Shown piece after piece: positions 28,531-37,252 of a DNA stretch of 64,000 nt. Source of the stretch: Nocardiopsis suaedae (GTDB taxonomy: Bacteria > Actinomycetota > Actinomycetes > Streptosporangiales > Streptosporangiaceae); assembly GCF_027706745.1 (NCBI RefSeq), contig NZ_JAQFWP010000001.1, positions 1-64,000 on the forward strand, in the 5' to 3' direction. The notes under the pieces were generated by a model that saw only the letters and a program-made list of their open reading frames with translations, did not search any database and was not told the DNA's origin. Within the stretch, counting starts at the first letter, position 1; every line of letters starts with the position of its first letter. The position numbers and the translations under genes are program-made.

Positions 28531-30033
28531 GTGAGCCAGAGTCGTACTTACCAGGTGCGGACCTACGGCTGCCAGATGAACGTGCACGACTCCGAGCGCC
28601 TGTCCGGCCTGCTGGAGGACGCGGGGTACGAGCGCGCAGCCGAAGGCAGCACCGCAGACATCATCGTTTTCAACACGTGCGCGGTCCGGGAGAACGCCGA
28701 CAACCGCCTCTACGGCAACCTCGGGCACCTGCGCCCGGTCAAGGACGCCCACCCGGGGATGCAGATCGCCGTGGGCGGGTGCCTGGCGCAGAAGGACCGC
28801 GGGGAGATCGTGCGCCGGGCCCCGTGGGTCGACGTGGTGTTCGGGACCCACAACATCGGATCGCTTCCGGTCCTGCTGGAGCGCGCGCGGGTGCAGCGCG
28901 AGGCCCAGGTGGAGATCGAGGAGTCGCTGCAGACCTTCCCCTCCACCCTGCCCACGCGCCGCGAGTCGCCCTATGCCGCCTGGGTCTCGGTCTCGGTCGG
29001 CTGCAACAACACCTGCACCTTCTGCATCGTGCCGCAGCTGCGCGGCAAGGAGAAGGACCGCCGCCCGGGCGACGTCCTGTCCGAGGTGCGCGCCCTGGTC
29101 GACCAGGGCGTGGTCGAGGTGACCCTGCTGGGGCAGAACGTCAACGCCTATGGGGCGGAGTTCGGCGACCGCCAGGCCTTCTCCAAGCTGCTGCGCGCCT
29201 GCGGCGACATCGAGGGCCTGGAGCGCGTGCGCTTCACCTCGCCGCACCCGCGCGACTTCACCGACGACGTGATCGAGGCGATGGCCGAGACGCCCAACGT
29301 CATGCCGCAGCTCCACATGCCGCTGCAGTCGGGCTCCAGCCGGGTCCTCAAGGCGATGCGCCGCTCCTACCGCCAGGAGCGCTTCCTGGGCATCGTGGAG
29401 AAGGTGCGCGCCGCCATGCCCGAGGCCGCCATCACCACCGACATCATCGTGGGCTTCCCGGGCGAGACCGAGGAGGACTTCGAGGAGACGCTGCACGTGG
29501 TGCGCGAGTCCCGGTTCTCGTCGGCGTTCACCTTCCAGTACTCCAAGCGCCCCGGCACGCCCGCCGCCGAGATGGAGGGGCAGCTCCCCAAGGAGGTCGT
29601 CCAGGAGCGCTACGAGCGCCTCGTGGCCCTGCAGGAGAGCATCTCCGAGGAGGAGAACGCCAAGCTCGTCGGGCGCGAGGTGGAGCTGCTGGTCGCCGAG
29701 GGGGAGGGCCGCAAGGACGGCGAGCGGCGCCGCCTGTCGGGCCGGGCGCCCGACAACCGCCTCGTCCACTTCGCCGTGGAGGAGGGCGCCGAGGAGCCCC
29801 GGCCCGGCGACATGGTCACCGTCGGGATCACCTACGCCGCCCCGCACCACCTGGTGGCCGACTCGGGCGTGCGCGCGCTGCGCCGCACCCGCGCGGGCGA
29901 CGCCTGGGCGGCGCGCAACGGCAAGGCCGACGAGGGCGCCGACGGCGGGCAGGCGGGCGTCATGCTCGGCATGCCGTCGGTCGGGGCGCCCACCCCGCAG
30001 CCCGCGGCCACCGGAGGGTGCTGCGACGCCTGA
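28531..30033 (+). CDS. miaB: tRNA-2-methylthio-N6-dimethylallyladenosine synthase MiaB
   Basis: Radical-SAM enzyme that methylthiolates i6A37 of tRNAs, acting after MiaA (34151-35182). The UPF0004 domain has [27 protein letters not shown] and VGGCLAQKD. The radical-SAM motif is CNNTCTFC, and [12 protein letters not shown] is present. A TRAM domain with a 40-residue variable tail ends the 500-residue protein. I chose GTG 28531 ([13 protein letters not shown]) because a -10 element sits 7 nt upstream; ATG 28510 would add seven residues. A strong hairpin closes the gene. Confidence 0.95.
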   Translation: MSQSRTYQVRTYGCQMNVHDSERLSGLLEDAGYERAAEGSTADIIVFNTCAVRENADNRLYGNLGHLRPVKDAHPGMQIAVGGCLAQKDRGEIVRRAPWVDVVFGTHNIGSLPVLLERARVQREAQVEIEESLQTFPSTLPTRRESPYAAWVSVSVGCNNTCTFCIVPQLRGKEKDRRPGDVLSEVRALVDQGVVEVTLLGQNVNAYGAEFGDRQAFSKLLRACGDIEGLERVRFTSPHPRDFTDDVIEAMAETPNVMPQLHMPLQSGSSRVLKAMRRSYRQERFLGIVEKVRAAMPEAAITTDIIVGFPGETEEDFEETLHVVRESRFSSAFTFQYSKRPGTPAAEMEGQLPKEVVQERYERLVALQESISEEENAKLVGREVELLVAEGEGRKDGERRRLSGRAPDNRLVHFAVEEGAEEPRPGDMVTVGITYAAPHHLVADSGVRALRRTRAGDAWAARNGKADEGADGGQAGVMLGMPSVGAPTPQPAATGGCCDA

Positions 30034-30062
30034 CCCCCGGCCCCGCGCGCGCTGAACGTGAA

Positions 30063-30100
30063 CGCGGCCCCGGCCCCGTCGAGACGGGGCCGGGGCCGCG
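30063..30100. terminator. Bidirectional terminator between miaB and the P450 gene
   Basis: An 18-bp perfect inverted repeat (30063-30080, 30083-30100), closed by an effective 4-nt loop, lies between convergent genes. Confidence 0.85.
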
Positions 30101-30142
30101 CGTGCGTCCCGGGCCTGCGGGCGCGTGCGCCCGCGCGCGGAA

Positions 30143-31429
30143 TCAGCCCAGGCGCACCGGGAGCGCCTTGAGGCGCCAGAACAGGGGGAGGGCTTCGCGC
30201 TCCAGCTCCTCGTGGCCGACCGCCAGGGACAGGTCCGGGTAGCGCTCGAAGAGCCGGGTGAACGCGATCTCGCCCTCCTGGCGTGCCAGCGCCGCCCCGA
30301 GGCAGTAGTGGATGCCGTGTCCGAAGCCCACGTGCGACTCACGGCGCCCGGCGGGCTCGCGGGTCAGGTCCAGGCGGTCGGGCTCGGAGAAGACGTCCGG
30401 GTCGGTGTTGGCGCCGCCGAGCACGGCGAAGACCACGTCGCCGCGCTCGAAGCGCATTCCGTCGGCCTCCATGTCCTCGGAGGCGTACCGCATCCTGGTC
30501 CCCTGGATGGGGCCGTGGCGGCGCATCAGCTCGTGCGTCGCGCGCGGGCCCAGCTTCGGGTCCTCCTTGAGCAGCCGCAGCTGGTCGGGGTGGTCGAGCA
30601 GGGCGAGCGTGCCGTTGGTGATCAGGTGCGCGGTGGTCTCGTGCCCGGCCAGGATCAGGGTGAGCACGATCGACACCAGCTCGATGTCGGAGAGCCGGTC
30701 CCCGTCCTCGTCGTGGGTGCGGATCAGCGCGGTGATCAGGTCCTCGGCGGGGGTCGCGCGCCGCTCGGCGATCAGCGCGCGGGTCTGCTCGACGAGCCCT
30801 TCGAGGGCGTCCATCTGCTGCCCGGTGACCGCCGCCTCGATCAGCCGGCGGCCCCAGACCCCCCACTGCATCCGCTGCTCCTCGGGCACCCCCACCAGCT
30901 CGCAGATCACGATGATCGGAAGCGGGTAGGCGAAGTGCGCGGTCAGGTCCACCACGCCGTCCTCGGCGTGCCCGGGCAGCTCGTCCAGCAGCCGGTCGGT
31001 GATCTCCTCCACCCGCGGGCGCAGCGCGTTGACCCGCTTGACCGTGAAGGCGCGGGAGACGTGCTTGCGCATGCGCGTGTGGTCGTCGCCGTCCATGTCC
31101 AGGATGCTGGCGTCCACCAGGTAGCGCGCCTGCTCCCGGGTCAGGCCCAGGCCCATCAGCCGCTGGACGCGCACGTTCTGCACGTCGCCCCCGGCGATGG
31201 AGTCCGAGTTGTTGACGAACCGCCGGTCCGAGAGCACGGTGCGCACGTCCTCGTACCGGTGGACCAGCTTCACCGGCGCCTCCACGCCGGGGAAGCGGGC
31301 CGGCACGACCCGGCCGTGCCGGTGCAGGTCGGCGAAGAAGCCGTGCGGGTCGGACTGCAGGCGCGGGTCGGTCAGGTCGACTTCGGCAGCGGCGGCGCCG
31401 CCGGCGCCGGTGTCGGCGGTGGCTGTCAT
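30143..31429 (-). CDS. Cytochrome P450
   Basis: A 428-residue soluble class I bacterial P450. The I-helix oxygen-activating motif is AGHETT, the K-helix ExxR is ELMR, and the heme-binding loop is FGHGIHYCLG with the cysteine ligand. It needs a ferredoxin and reductase that are not encoded here. ATG 31429 has GAGGA at good spacing. It lies 64 nt downstream of a TetR gene on the same strand, and a palindromic operator precedes that gene. The pair is probably co-regulated, with the P450 detoxifying or modifying the TetR ligand. No other biosynthetic genes are adjacent, so it is not part of an evident product cluster. Confidence 0.95.
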   Translation of the reverse strand: MTATADTGAGGAAAAEVDLTDPRLQSDPHGFFADLHRHGRVVPARFPGVEAPVKLVHRYEDVRTVLSDRRFVNNSDSIAGGDVQNVRVQRLMGLGLTREQARYLVDASILDMDGDDHTRMRKHVSRAFTVKRVNALRPRVEEITDRLLDELPGHAEDGVVDLTAHFAYPLPIIVICELVGVPEEQRMQWGVWGRRLIEAAVTGQQMDALEGLVEQTRALIAERRATPAEDLITALIRTHDEDGDRLSDIELVSIVLTLILAGHETTAHLITNGTLALLDHPDQLRLLKEDPKLGPRATHELMRRHGPIQGTRMRYASEDMEADGMRFERGDVVFAVLGGANTDPDVFSEPDRLDLTREPAGRRESHVGFGHGIHYCLGAALARQEGEIAFTRLFERYPDLSLAVGHEELEREALPLFWRLKALPVRLG

Positions 31430-31493
31430 GTCGCGTCCTCTCATGTCGGGCCCGGCGGCTCGCCACCGCTGCCGGGCCCGGCCCCGCAGGGGG

Positions 31494-32228
31494 TCAGGTG
31501 AGCTTGAGCCGTGCGATCTCCTCCCGCATCCGCCCCAGCACGCCGGTGAAGGCCTCGGCGACGTGCGGCGCGACGGCGCGGACCGCCGCGGGGTCGGGGT
31601 CGGGCGCGGGCTCGAAGGCGTTGCGCACGGTGGTGGCGAGCATCCCGGCCAGCGTCTCCGCGTCGGAGCCCTCAGCGCTCAGCAGCGGCCCGGAGGTCAG
31701 GAAGCCGGTCACCACGATGGCGTAGGAGCGGCGCTGTTCATCGAGCGGGCTGTCGGTGCGCAGCAGCCCGTTGTCGCGCAGCAGGGCGAAGTGGCCGCGC
31801 TGCGCCTCGCGGCGGCGTTCGATGAGGTCGCCGAGGACGCGCCGGGCCTCGCGGGTGAGGATGCCGAGCGTCTCGCTGTTGCCGATCAGGACCGCGTGCA
31901 GGACCGGGTCGGCGTCGGCGCCGAGGTAGGTGGAGCGTGCGGAGCGGTGGGGCAGGACCGCCGTGGGGTCGTCGTGGATCTCCGTGATCAGCCGTTCGGC
32001 CAGGGCCGCCTGCGCCCGCAGCATCACGGTCAGGAACAGCGCCTCCTTGGTGGGGAAGTGCAGGTAGACCGTGCCCTTGCCGACGTGGGCGCGGTGCGCC
32101 ACCTCGCTGATGGACACGCGGCGGTAGCCCTGCGCCGCCAGGAGGTCCGCAGCGGCGTCGAGGATGCGCTCGGCGCGCAGGTCCTTCTCGGCGTCGCTGG
32201 TGTCGGCCTCGCGTGTGCGCCCTGCCAT
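31494..32228 (-). CDS. TetR/AcrR family transcriptional regulator
   Basis: A 244-residue repressor. The N-terminal HTH spans about residues 15-60: RILDAAADLLAAQGYRRVSISEVAHRAHVGKGTVYLHFPTKEALF. The ligand-binding half is variable. I chose ATG 32228 (MAGRTREAD); frames extend to 32318 but would run over the operator. It heads the tetR-P450 unit and probably represses itself through the palindrome at 32294-32317. Confidence 0.93.
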   Translation of the reverse strand: MAGRTREADTSDAEKDLRAERILDAAADLLAAQGYRRVSISEVAHRAHVGKGTVYLHFPTKEALFLTVMLRAQAALAERLITEIHDDPTAVLPHRSARSTYLGADADPVLHAVLIGNSETLGILTREARRVLGDLIERRREAQRGHFALLRDNGLLRTDSPLDEQRRSYAIVVTGFLTSGPLLSAEGSDAETLAGMLATTVRNAFEPAPDPDPAAVRAVAPHVAEAFTGVLGRMREEIARLKLT

Positions 32229-32293
32229 CCCCGACCGTTCCTTCCCCGCCCGGCCGCCGCTGCGGCGCCCGGAAGCCCGTCCCTGCCGTGTTT

Positions 32294-32317
32294 TGACCAG
32301 ATATTCGAATCTGGTCA
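32294..32317. promoter_or_regulatory. TetR operator: 24-bp palindrome upstream of the tetR-P450 unit
   Basis: TGACCAGAT (32294-32302) and ATCTGGTCA (32309-32317) are perfect 9-bp arms around ATTCGA. An extra half-site TCTGGTCAC begins immediately after. It sits 66 nt upstream of the tetR start codon, in the expected promoter zone. Confidence 0.85.
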
Positions 32318-32460
32318 TCTGGTCACACCGTCACCGTAGCCCGCCCGGGGGCCGGAGGCAATGGACCGCGGGTGTCCGGCCCCGGCCGACGGGGCGCGCG
32401 GGTCGCCGGCGCGCCGGTAGTGTCGGCCGGGGTTTCCGGGCGACGGGGAGTTCATGTGCG

Positions 32461-32820
32461 ATGACGGGAAGATTCGATCAACGGGCAGAGGTGTCGTTCG
32501 GGAAAGGCGCCGATGCGGACATCGGCCGGTTGGCGTCGCGGCTCAGGAGCGAGGGCTGGCGGGTCGTCCAGAGGGGCGATGAGCGCATCGACGCGGTCTG
32601 CGGTTCCCGCTTCATGCTCCGCATGTTCGGCTGTTACATGCGGATCGGCCGGCGCAATCTCCCTTCGCATCTGGAGATCAGGAAGGACGGGGCCGCGCCC
32701 GCGGTACTCGACGTCCGCCTGTACAGCGACGAAGGGTGGTACCTCCTTTACGTCCCGGAGTTCGCGAGGGCGTACGCAGGACTCTTTCGCAGAACGATCG
32801 AGACCATCCGCACCCCCTGA
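32461..32820 (+). CDS. Hypothetical protein in the miaB-miaA interval
   Basis: A 119-residue, soluble, Arg-rich protein with no family I recognise (FDQRAEVSFGKGADADI, LRMFGCYMRIGRRNLP, YSDEGWYLLYVPEF). The alternating basic/hydrophobic composition suggests a small alpha/beta fold. ATG 32461 is the only reasonable start; GGGGAG lies 11 nt upstream. It is followed 111 nt later by the extradiol dioxygenase-like gene. Confidence 0.7.
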   Translation: MTGRFDQRAEVSFGKGADADIGRLASRLRSEGWRVVQRGDERIDAVCGSRFMLRMFGCYMRIGRRNLPSHLEIRKDGAAPAVLDVRLYSDEGWYLLYVPEFARAYAGLFRRTIETIRTP

Positions 32821-32931
32821 CCATCCGGCCTCCGGCCCCTCCGGCGCCGACTCCGCGATCCGCTCGGCCGAGAGTCGTCGACGGCGGAGGTTCCTCAGGA
32901 GGGCCGGAGGAACGGTCTAGGCTGGGGAGCC

Positions 32932-33621
32932 ATGCTGACCGCCGCCGCCGTGTGCCCGTTTCCGCCCCTGCTCGTCCCCGAGGTGGCCGCCGGCGCCGCG
33001 GCCGAGCTCGACGACCTCAGGCGCGAATGCGACGCCGTGGTGGGGGCACTGAAGGCGAGCGGCGCGGACCGCCTCGTCGTCGTCGGGCCAGGAGAGCGGA
33101 CGCGACGCCATGGGGCCGACAGCGGGGGAGACCTGGCACCCTACGGCGTGCCCTTCCCCATCGGCCCACAGCCGCCGGTGCTGCCGCTGTCACTGGCCAT
33201 CGGCCGCTGGCTGGCCGAGCGCGAAGGGACGGTGCCGGATGCCTACGTCGAGGTCGCTTCCGACGCCGAGCCAGGGGAATGCCTCGCGCTCGGGGCGGAG
33301 CTGGCGGGCGAGGCATCGGCCGTGGCGCTGCTGGTGATGGGCGACGGCAGCGCGCGCCGCCCGCCGTCCTCGCCCGGCAGGCCGGACGACCGGGCGCCCG
33401 CCTTCGACGAGGAGGCGGCGTCGGCGCTGGCGCGGGCCGACACCGACGCGCTCGCCCGGATCGATCCGGCGCTGGCCCGGGAGCTGATGGCGGCCGGGCG
33501 TCCGGCCTGGCAGGTCCTCGCCGGGGCGGCGGGCGGGGACACGGTGAAGGGCGAGCTCCTGTCCCACCAAGCGCCGTACGGCGTCGGCTACTTCGTGGCC
33601 CGCTGGACGCCCGACCGTTGA
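32932..33621 (+). CDS. Class III extradiol dioxygenase subunit B-like protein
   Basis: A 229-residue member of the LigB-like family (LTAAAVCPFPPLLVPEVAAG, LLSHQAPYGVGYFVARW). Actinobacteria usually carry this gene between miaB and miaA. The histidine and glutamate ligands that LigB enzymes use for non-heme iron are not obviously conserved, so dioxygenase activity is doubtful. ATG 32932 is used. Just after its stop the sequence enters an IS30 remnant, which separates it from miaA. Confidence 0.8.
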   Translation: MLTAAAVCPFPPLLVPEVAAGAAAELDDLRRECDAVVGALKASGADRLVVVGPGERTRRHGADSGGDLAPYGVPFPIGPQPPVLPLSLAIGRWLAEREGTVPDAYVEVASDAEPGECLALGAELAGEASAVALLVMGDGSARRPPSSPGRPDDRAPAFDEEAASALARADTDALARIDPALARELMAAGRPAWQVLAGAAGGDTVKGELLSHQAPYGVGYFVARWTPDR

Positions 33622-33659
33622 TCTCGGGAAAAGCGCCCCTATGAAGGCGGCCGGGTCAC

Positions 33660-34137
33660 GTGGTGGGTGCAACCACGCGCCGGGCGTCGGGGCCGGGGAC
33701 CACCGTTTGCGCAGCCCGTTGAGCACGATGGTGCGCAGCAGGCCCGGCCTGGCCAGCCACGGCTGCTTCGGTCGGCGCCTGCGGCTATCGGCCCGTGCCT
33801 GGGCCCAGGCCGCGTTGTAACCCACCCGGTAGCCCTTGCGCAGCCGGTACCCGGGCGGGTGGTCGTGCATGCGGGGGTTGCGCACCCCGCGGTGGTGGGC
33901 GCCGTTGAGGTCCAGCTCCCGGCCCACGGTAGCCGGGGACACCCTCATGGCCCCGGCGTTGGCGGCCAGAGACGCGCCCTGGGCCCACATGTCCTCCAGC
34001 ACCTGGCCGTGCCCCGGTGTGAGAACCCCTGGTCGGGCCACGGCGTGCTCCTGGTGGTCAGCGCACCGGCAAAAGTTGCACTGAACGGGAGATACCTCCG
34101 GCGATTGCACCGTCGTTCCTTCCGAGACCAGTGACAA
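33660..34137 (-). pseudogene. Truncated IS30-family transposase remnant
   Basis: The minus-strand frame reads VLEDMWAQGASLAANAGAM, RVSPATVGREL, NPRMHDHPPGYRLRKGYR, AWAQARADSRRRRPK and GLRKRWSP. That is the N-terminal HTH and linker of IS30-like transposases. The frame continues into the dioxygenase gene without the DDE catalytic core, and the first part (about 30 residues) is degraded. No terminal inverted repeats are evident. It is a decayed insertion between the dioxygenase-like gene and miaA. Confidence 0.8.
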
Positions 34138-34150
34138 GCAGCGTGGGCCG

Positions 34151-35182
34151 TCAGCGGTTCTGCGCAGGGTCGGCGGTGACGCCTTCCGTGATGCCCTCCT
34201 CGACCAGTGCCAGCGCGCGCTCGGTCAGGTCGGGGGCGTCGTAGGGGAGCCACCGTACGCGCGGATCGCGGCGGAACCACGACTCCTGGCGGCGGGCGAA
34301 GCGGCGGGTTGCGCGCACGGTCTCCTCGCGGGCCTCCTCCTCGGTGCACTCCCCGCGCAGGAAGCGCAGCACCTGGGCGTAGCCCAGCGCGCGCGGAGCC
34401 GTCCGCCCCTCGGACAGCCCGTGCTCCTCCAGCGCGCGGACCTCCTCCACCAGCCCCGCCTGCCACATCCGGTCCACACGCACCCCGATGCGCTCGTCCA
34501 GCTCGGGGCGCGGCACTTCGAGGCCCACCTGGACCGAAGGGTAGGGCGAGACGTGGTCGGGCAGGGTGGCCGTGAACGGGCGGCCGGTCAGCTCGATGAC
34601 CTCCAGCGCGCGCACGATGCGGCGCCCGTTGCTGGGCAGGATCGCCTTGGCGGCGGCCGGGTCGCGCTCGGCCAGGCGGGCGTGCAGTGGGCCCGGCCCG
34701 GACTCGGCCAGCTCGGCCTCCAGGCGCGTGCGCACCTGCGGGTCGGTTCCGGGGAACTCCAGTTTGTCCAGCACGGCGCGCACGTACAGGCCCGAGCCCC
34801 CGACGAGGATCGGCACGGCCCCCTGAGAGCGCAGGCGGTCGACGATCCCGCGCGCGAGGTGCTGGAAGCGGGCGACGTCCGCGGGTTCGGTCACGTCCCA
34901 GATGTCGAGCAGGTGGTGCTCGACCCCGCGCCGCTCCTCCTCGGCCATCTTGGCCGTACCGATGTCCATGCCGCGGTAGAGCTGCATGGAGTCGGCGTTG
35001 ATGACCTCCGCATGGCGGCCTGAAGCGCGCAGGCGCAGCGCGACGCCGACGGCGAGGTCGGACTTCCCTGCGGCGGTGGGGCCGACGACGGATACCACCG
35101 GTACCCCGGTCCGCCCCTCCGGAGTGCCCTCACCCGCAGCGCCGTCGAACCTGGTCCCGCCGTTGTCCGTGCTCGTGCCCAT
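34151..35182 (-). CDS. miaA: tRNA dimethylallyltransferase MiaA
   Basis: Transfers the dimethylallyl group to A37 of tRNAs, the substrate for MiaB. P-loop GPTAAGKS (about residue 33-40), NADSMQLYRGMDIGTAK, GGSGLYVRAVLD and RRFARRQESWFRRD are all present. The protein is 343 residues from ATG 35182. That start has GGAGGA immediately before it, too close for normal use. A GTG at 35227 would add 15 residues that repeat the MGTS motif. The gene is transcribed opposite to dapF, with which it shares a short promoter region. Confidence 0.94.
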   Translation of the reverse strand: MGTSTDNGGTRFDGAAGEGTPEGRTGVPVVSVVGPTAAGKSDLAVGVALRLRASGRHAEVINADSMQLYRGMDIGTAKMAEEERRGVEHHLLDIWDVTEPADVARFQHLARGIVDRLRSQGAVPILVGGSGLYVRAVLDKLEFPGTDPQVRTRLEAELAESGPGPLHARLAERDPAAAKAILPSNGRRIVRALEVIELTGRPFTATLPDHVSPYPSVQVGLEVPRPELDERIGVRVDRMWQAGLVEEVRALEEHGLSEGRTAPRALGYAQVLRFLRGECTEEEAREETVRATRRFARRQESWFRRDPRVRWLPYDAPDLTERALALVEEGITEGVTADPAQNR

Positions 35183-35324
35183 TCCTCCAGTCTGGCAGCG
35201 GGCGGCGACCCGATCGGACGTCCCCACCTCCTCGAACTCGGGGAAGGCGGCCCCAGGAGCGCGCGCTCGGGGCCCAGTTCCCCGAGATCGACGGCGACGG
35301 CTTCGAGGCCGTTCCTCGAGTCAT

Positions 35325-35330
35325 AAGATG
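35325..35330 (+). promoter_or_regulatory. -10 element of a probable leaderless dapF transcript
   Basis: TAAGAT ends 6 nt before ATG 35337, so transcription likely begins at the A of the start codon. No ribosome-binding site precedes this ATG. Confidence 0.55.
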
Positions 35331-35336
35331 ATCTCC

Positions 35337-36170
35337 ATGCGTTTCGCCAAAGGCCACGGCACCGAGAACGACTTCGTCATCCTCCCGGACCCGGAGGGTG
35401 CCCTGGACCTCGGCGCCGACCTCGTGGCGCGGCTGTGCGACCGCCGCGCCGGAATCGGCGGGGACGGCGTCCTGCGGGTCGTCCGCACGCGCGCGCTCGG
35501 CGAACCGCTCACCGGCGCCGCCGCCTCCTCCGAGGCCGCCGAGTGGTTCATGGACTACCGCAACGCCGACGGCAGCATCGCCGAGATGTGCGGCAACGGC
35601 GTGCGGGTCTTCGCCCGCTACCTCCTGCACGCGGGCCTGGCCGAGGGCCGGAGCATCGACGTCGGCACGCGCGCGGGCCTGCGCAGCGTCACGATCGAGG
35701 ACAACGGCGACATCACCATAGACATGGGCCGCCCGGAGGTCTTCGGCGACGGCGGCGCACGGCTGGCCGACGGCAGTGAGGTGCGCGGGTTGCGCGTCTC
35801 CGTCGGCAACCCCCACCTGGCCTGCATGGTCGACGGCCCGGTCGGCGGCCTCGACCTGACCTCCGCCCCGGCGCTCGACCCGGCGGCCTTCCCCGAGGGC
35901 GGCAACGTCGAGGTCGTCGCGCCCCTCGGCGACGGCGTGCTGGACATGCGCGTGTACGAGCGCGGGTCGGGCGAGACGCGCTCCTGCGGCACCGGCATCG
36001 TCGCGGCCGCCGTCGCGGCCACCCGCGCCGCGGGGGGCGCCCCCGACCAGGGAGCCACCTGGCGGGTCCGGGTCCCCGGCGGCGAGTGCATCGTCCTGCT
36101 CGACGCCCGGGGCGCGCGGCTGCGCGGCCCCGCCGTCATCGTCGCGGAAGGCCAGGTCCGTCTGGGGTGA
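35337..36170 (+). CDS. dapF: Diaminopimelate epimerase
   Basis: Converts LL- to meso-diaminopimelate for lysine and peptidoglycan synthesis; PLP-independent. Both active-site cysteines are present, in AEMCGNGVRVFARY and ETRSCGTGIVAAAV. The start is MRFAKGHGTENDFVILPD, the family N terminus, at ATG 35337; an ATG at 35328 is less likely. The protein is 277 residues. It overlaps the following permease gene (GTGA). Confidence 0.96.
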   Translation: MRFAKGHGTENDFVILPDPEGALDLGADLVARLCDRRAGIGGDGVLRVVRTRALGEPLTGAAASSEAAEWFMDYRNADGSIAEMCGNGVRVFARYLLHAGLAEGRSIDVGTRAGLRSVTIEDNGDITIDMGRPEVFGDGGARLADGSEVRGLRVSVGNPHLACMVDGPVGGLDLTSAPALDPAAFPEGGNVEVVAPLGDGVLDMRVYERGSGETRSCGTGIVAAAVAATRAAGGAPDQGATWRVRVPGGECIVLLDARGARLRGPAVIVAEGQVRLG

Positions 36171-37138
36171 GCCGGGCGGCGCTGTTCCTGCTGCGCCGGC
36201 TGGCAGGGTACGCCCTCCTGCTGGCGGCGGCCTCCAGCTGTGCCTACCTGCTCAGCGCCGCGGTGCTCGACCCGACCGGCAACTACGCGGCACAGCAGCC
36301 GCCCCCGTCCCCGCAGACGGTGGAGCGCCAGCTCGCCGAGCGCAACCTCGACCCGGACGTGCCGCTGGGCCGGCGCTACCTGGTGTGGGCCTCCGGCGCC
36401 GTGACGGGCGACCTCGGGCAGACCTGGGACGGCCGCCCCGTCAGCGCCGAACTGGCCGACCGCGCGGCGGCCAGCACCCGCCTGCTCGTCCTCGGCGCCG
36501 CCGTGGGAGCGGTCGCCGGGGTGGCCTGGGGGGCCTGGGCGGGGGCCCGCAAGGACGGCGCCGGGGACACGGCGGCCACCCTCGGCGCCGTGCTGCTGAT
36601 CTCGGTGCCGCCGCTGGTGGTGGCGGTCGTCCTGCAGACCCTGGCGATCGGGCTCAACACGGCCTCGGGGGAGGCGCTGCTGCGCACCGCGGGGGAGGCG
36701 CCGCCCGGGTCCGGCCTGGCCGACCAGGTCCGCTACATGGTGCTGCCGACGGTGGCGCTGGCCCTGCCGCTGGCCGCGGTGGTCAGCCGGTACCAGCGGG
36801 GCCTGATGGCCGACGAGGCCGGGGCCGACTACGTGCGCACCGCCCGCGCCAAGGGGCTCACCCGGGGGCGCGCGCTGCGCGGGCACGCCCTGCGCACCAG
36901 CCTCGTCCCGGCCTCCACCTACGTGGCCTACACGGCCGCGGCCATGTTCACCGGCGCCGTCTTCGTCGAGCGGGTGTTCGGTCGGCACGGCGTGGGCGGG
37001 ATGCTGGTCGAGGCGGTGGAGGCCGGGGACGTGAACGCGGCGGCCGCGGCGTGCGCCTTCGGAGCGGTGTGCGTGGTGGCCGCGGGTGCCGTGGCCGACA
37101 CGCTGCGCGTCGCGCTCGATCCGCGGGTCCGAAGCTGA
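36167..37138 (+). CDS. Dipeptide/oligopeptide ABC transporter permease (DppB-like)
   Basis: A 323-residue membrane protein with six hydrophobic segments and the DppB-type EAA loop region (EAGADYVRTARAKGLTRGRALRGHALRTSLVP). GTG 36167 overlaps the dapF stop, so it is co-translated with dapF. Only this one permease is present; no DppC partner or DppD/F ATPases follow. The gene after it is the binding protein. Whether a single permease can homodimerise here is unknown. Confidence 0.87.
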   Translation: MSRAALFLLRRLAGYALLLAAASSCAYLLSAAVLDPTGNYAAQQPPPSPQTVERQLAERNLDPDVPLGRRYLVWASGAVTGDLGQTWDGRPVSAELADRAAASTRLLVLGAAVGAVAGVAWGAWAGARKDGAGDTAATLGAVLLISVPPLVVAVVLQTLAIGLNTASGEALLRTAGEAPPGSGLADQVRYMVLPTVALALPLAAVVSRYQRGLMADEAGADYVRTARAKGLTRGRALRGHALRTSLVPASTYVAYTAAAMFTGAVFVERVFGRHGVGGMLVEAVEAGDVNAAAAACAFGAVCVVAAGAVADTLRVALDPRVRS

Positions 37139-37252
37139 GGCGCTCAAGGCGGAATCGCAGTAGTATTTCCGGATTGTTCCAATCGTGGCTTTCGTCCGCG
37201 ACGGGGCCCCGGCCGCCCCTCGGCCGACGGGGACCGTCCGAAAGGGGTGCAC

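Noticed and set aside
26020-30342. 1440-codon minus-strand open frame across the DUF1850, TRAP and miaB genes
   Set aside because: Its translation is repetitive His/Gly/Arg/Asp-rich sequence, a shadow of the real genes.
30143-32228. P450 gene as part of a biosynthetic cluster
   Set aside because: Flanking genes are core miaB and conserved hypothetical genes; no synthase or tailoring partners are present.
21849-33632. Shared 13-mer GATCTCGGGAAAA at 21849-21861 and 33620-33632
   Set aside because: A 13-mer repeat is expected by chance in 64 kb of GC-rich DNA, and the flanks do not match.
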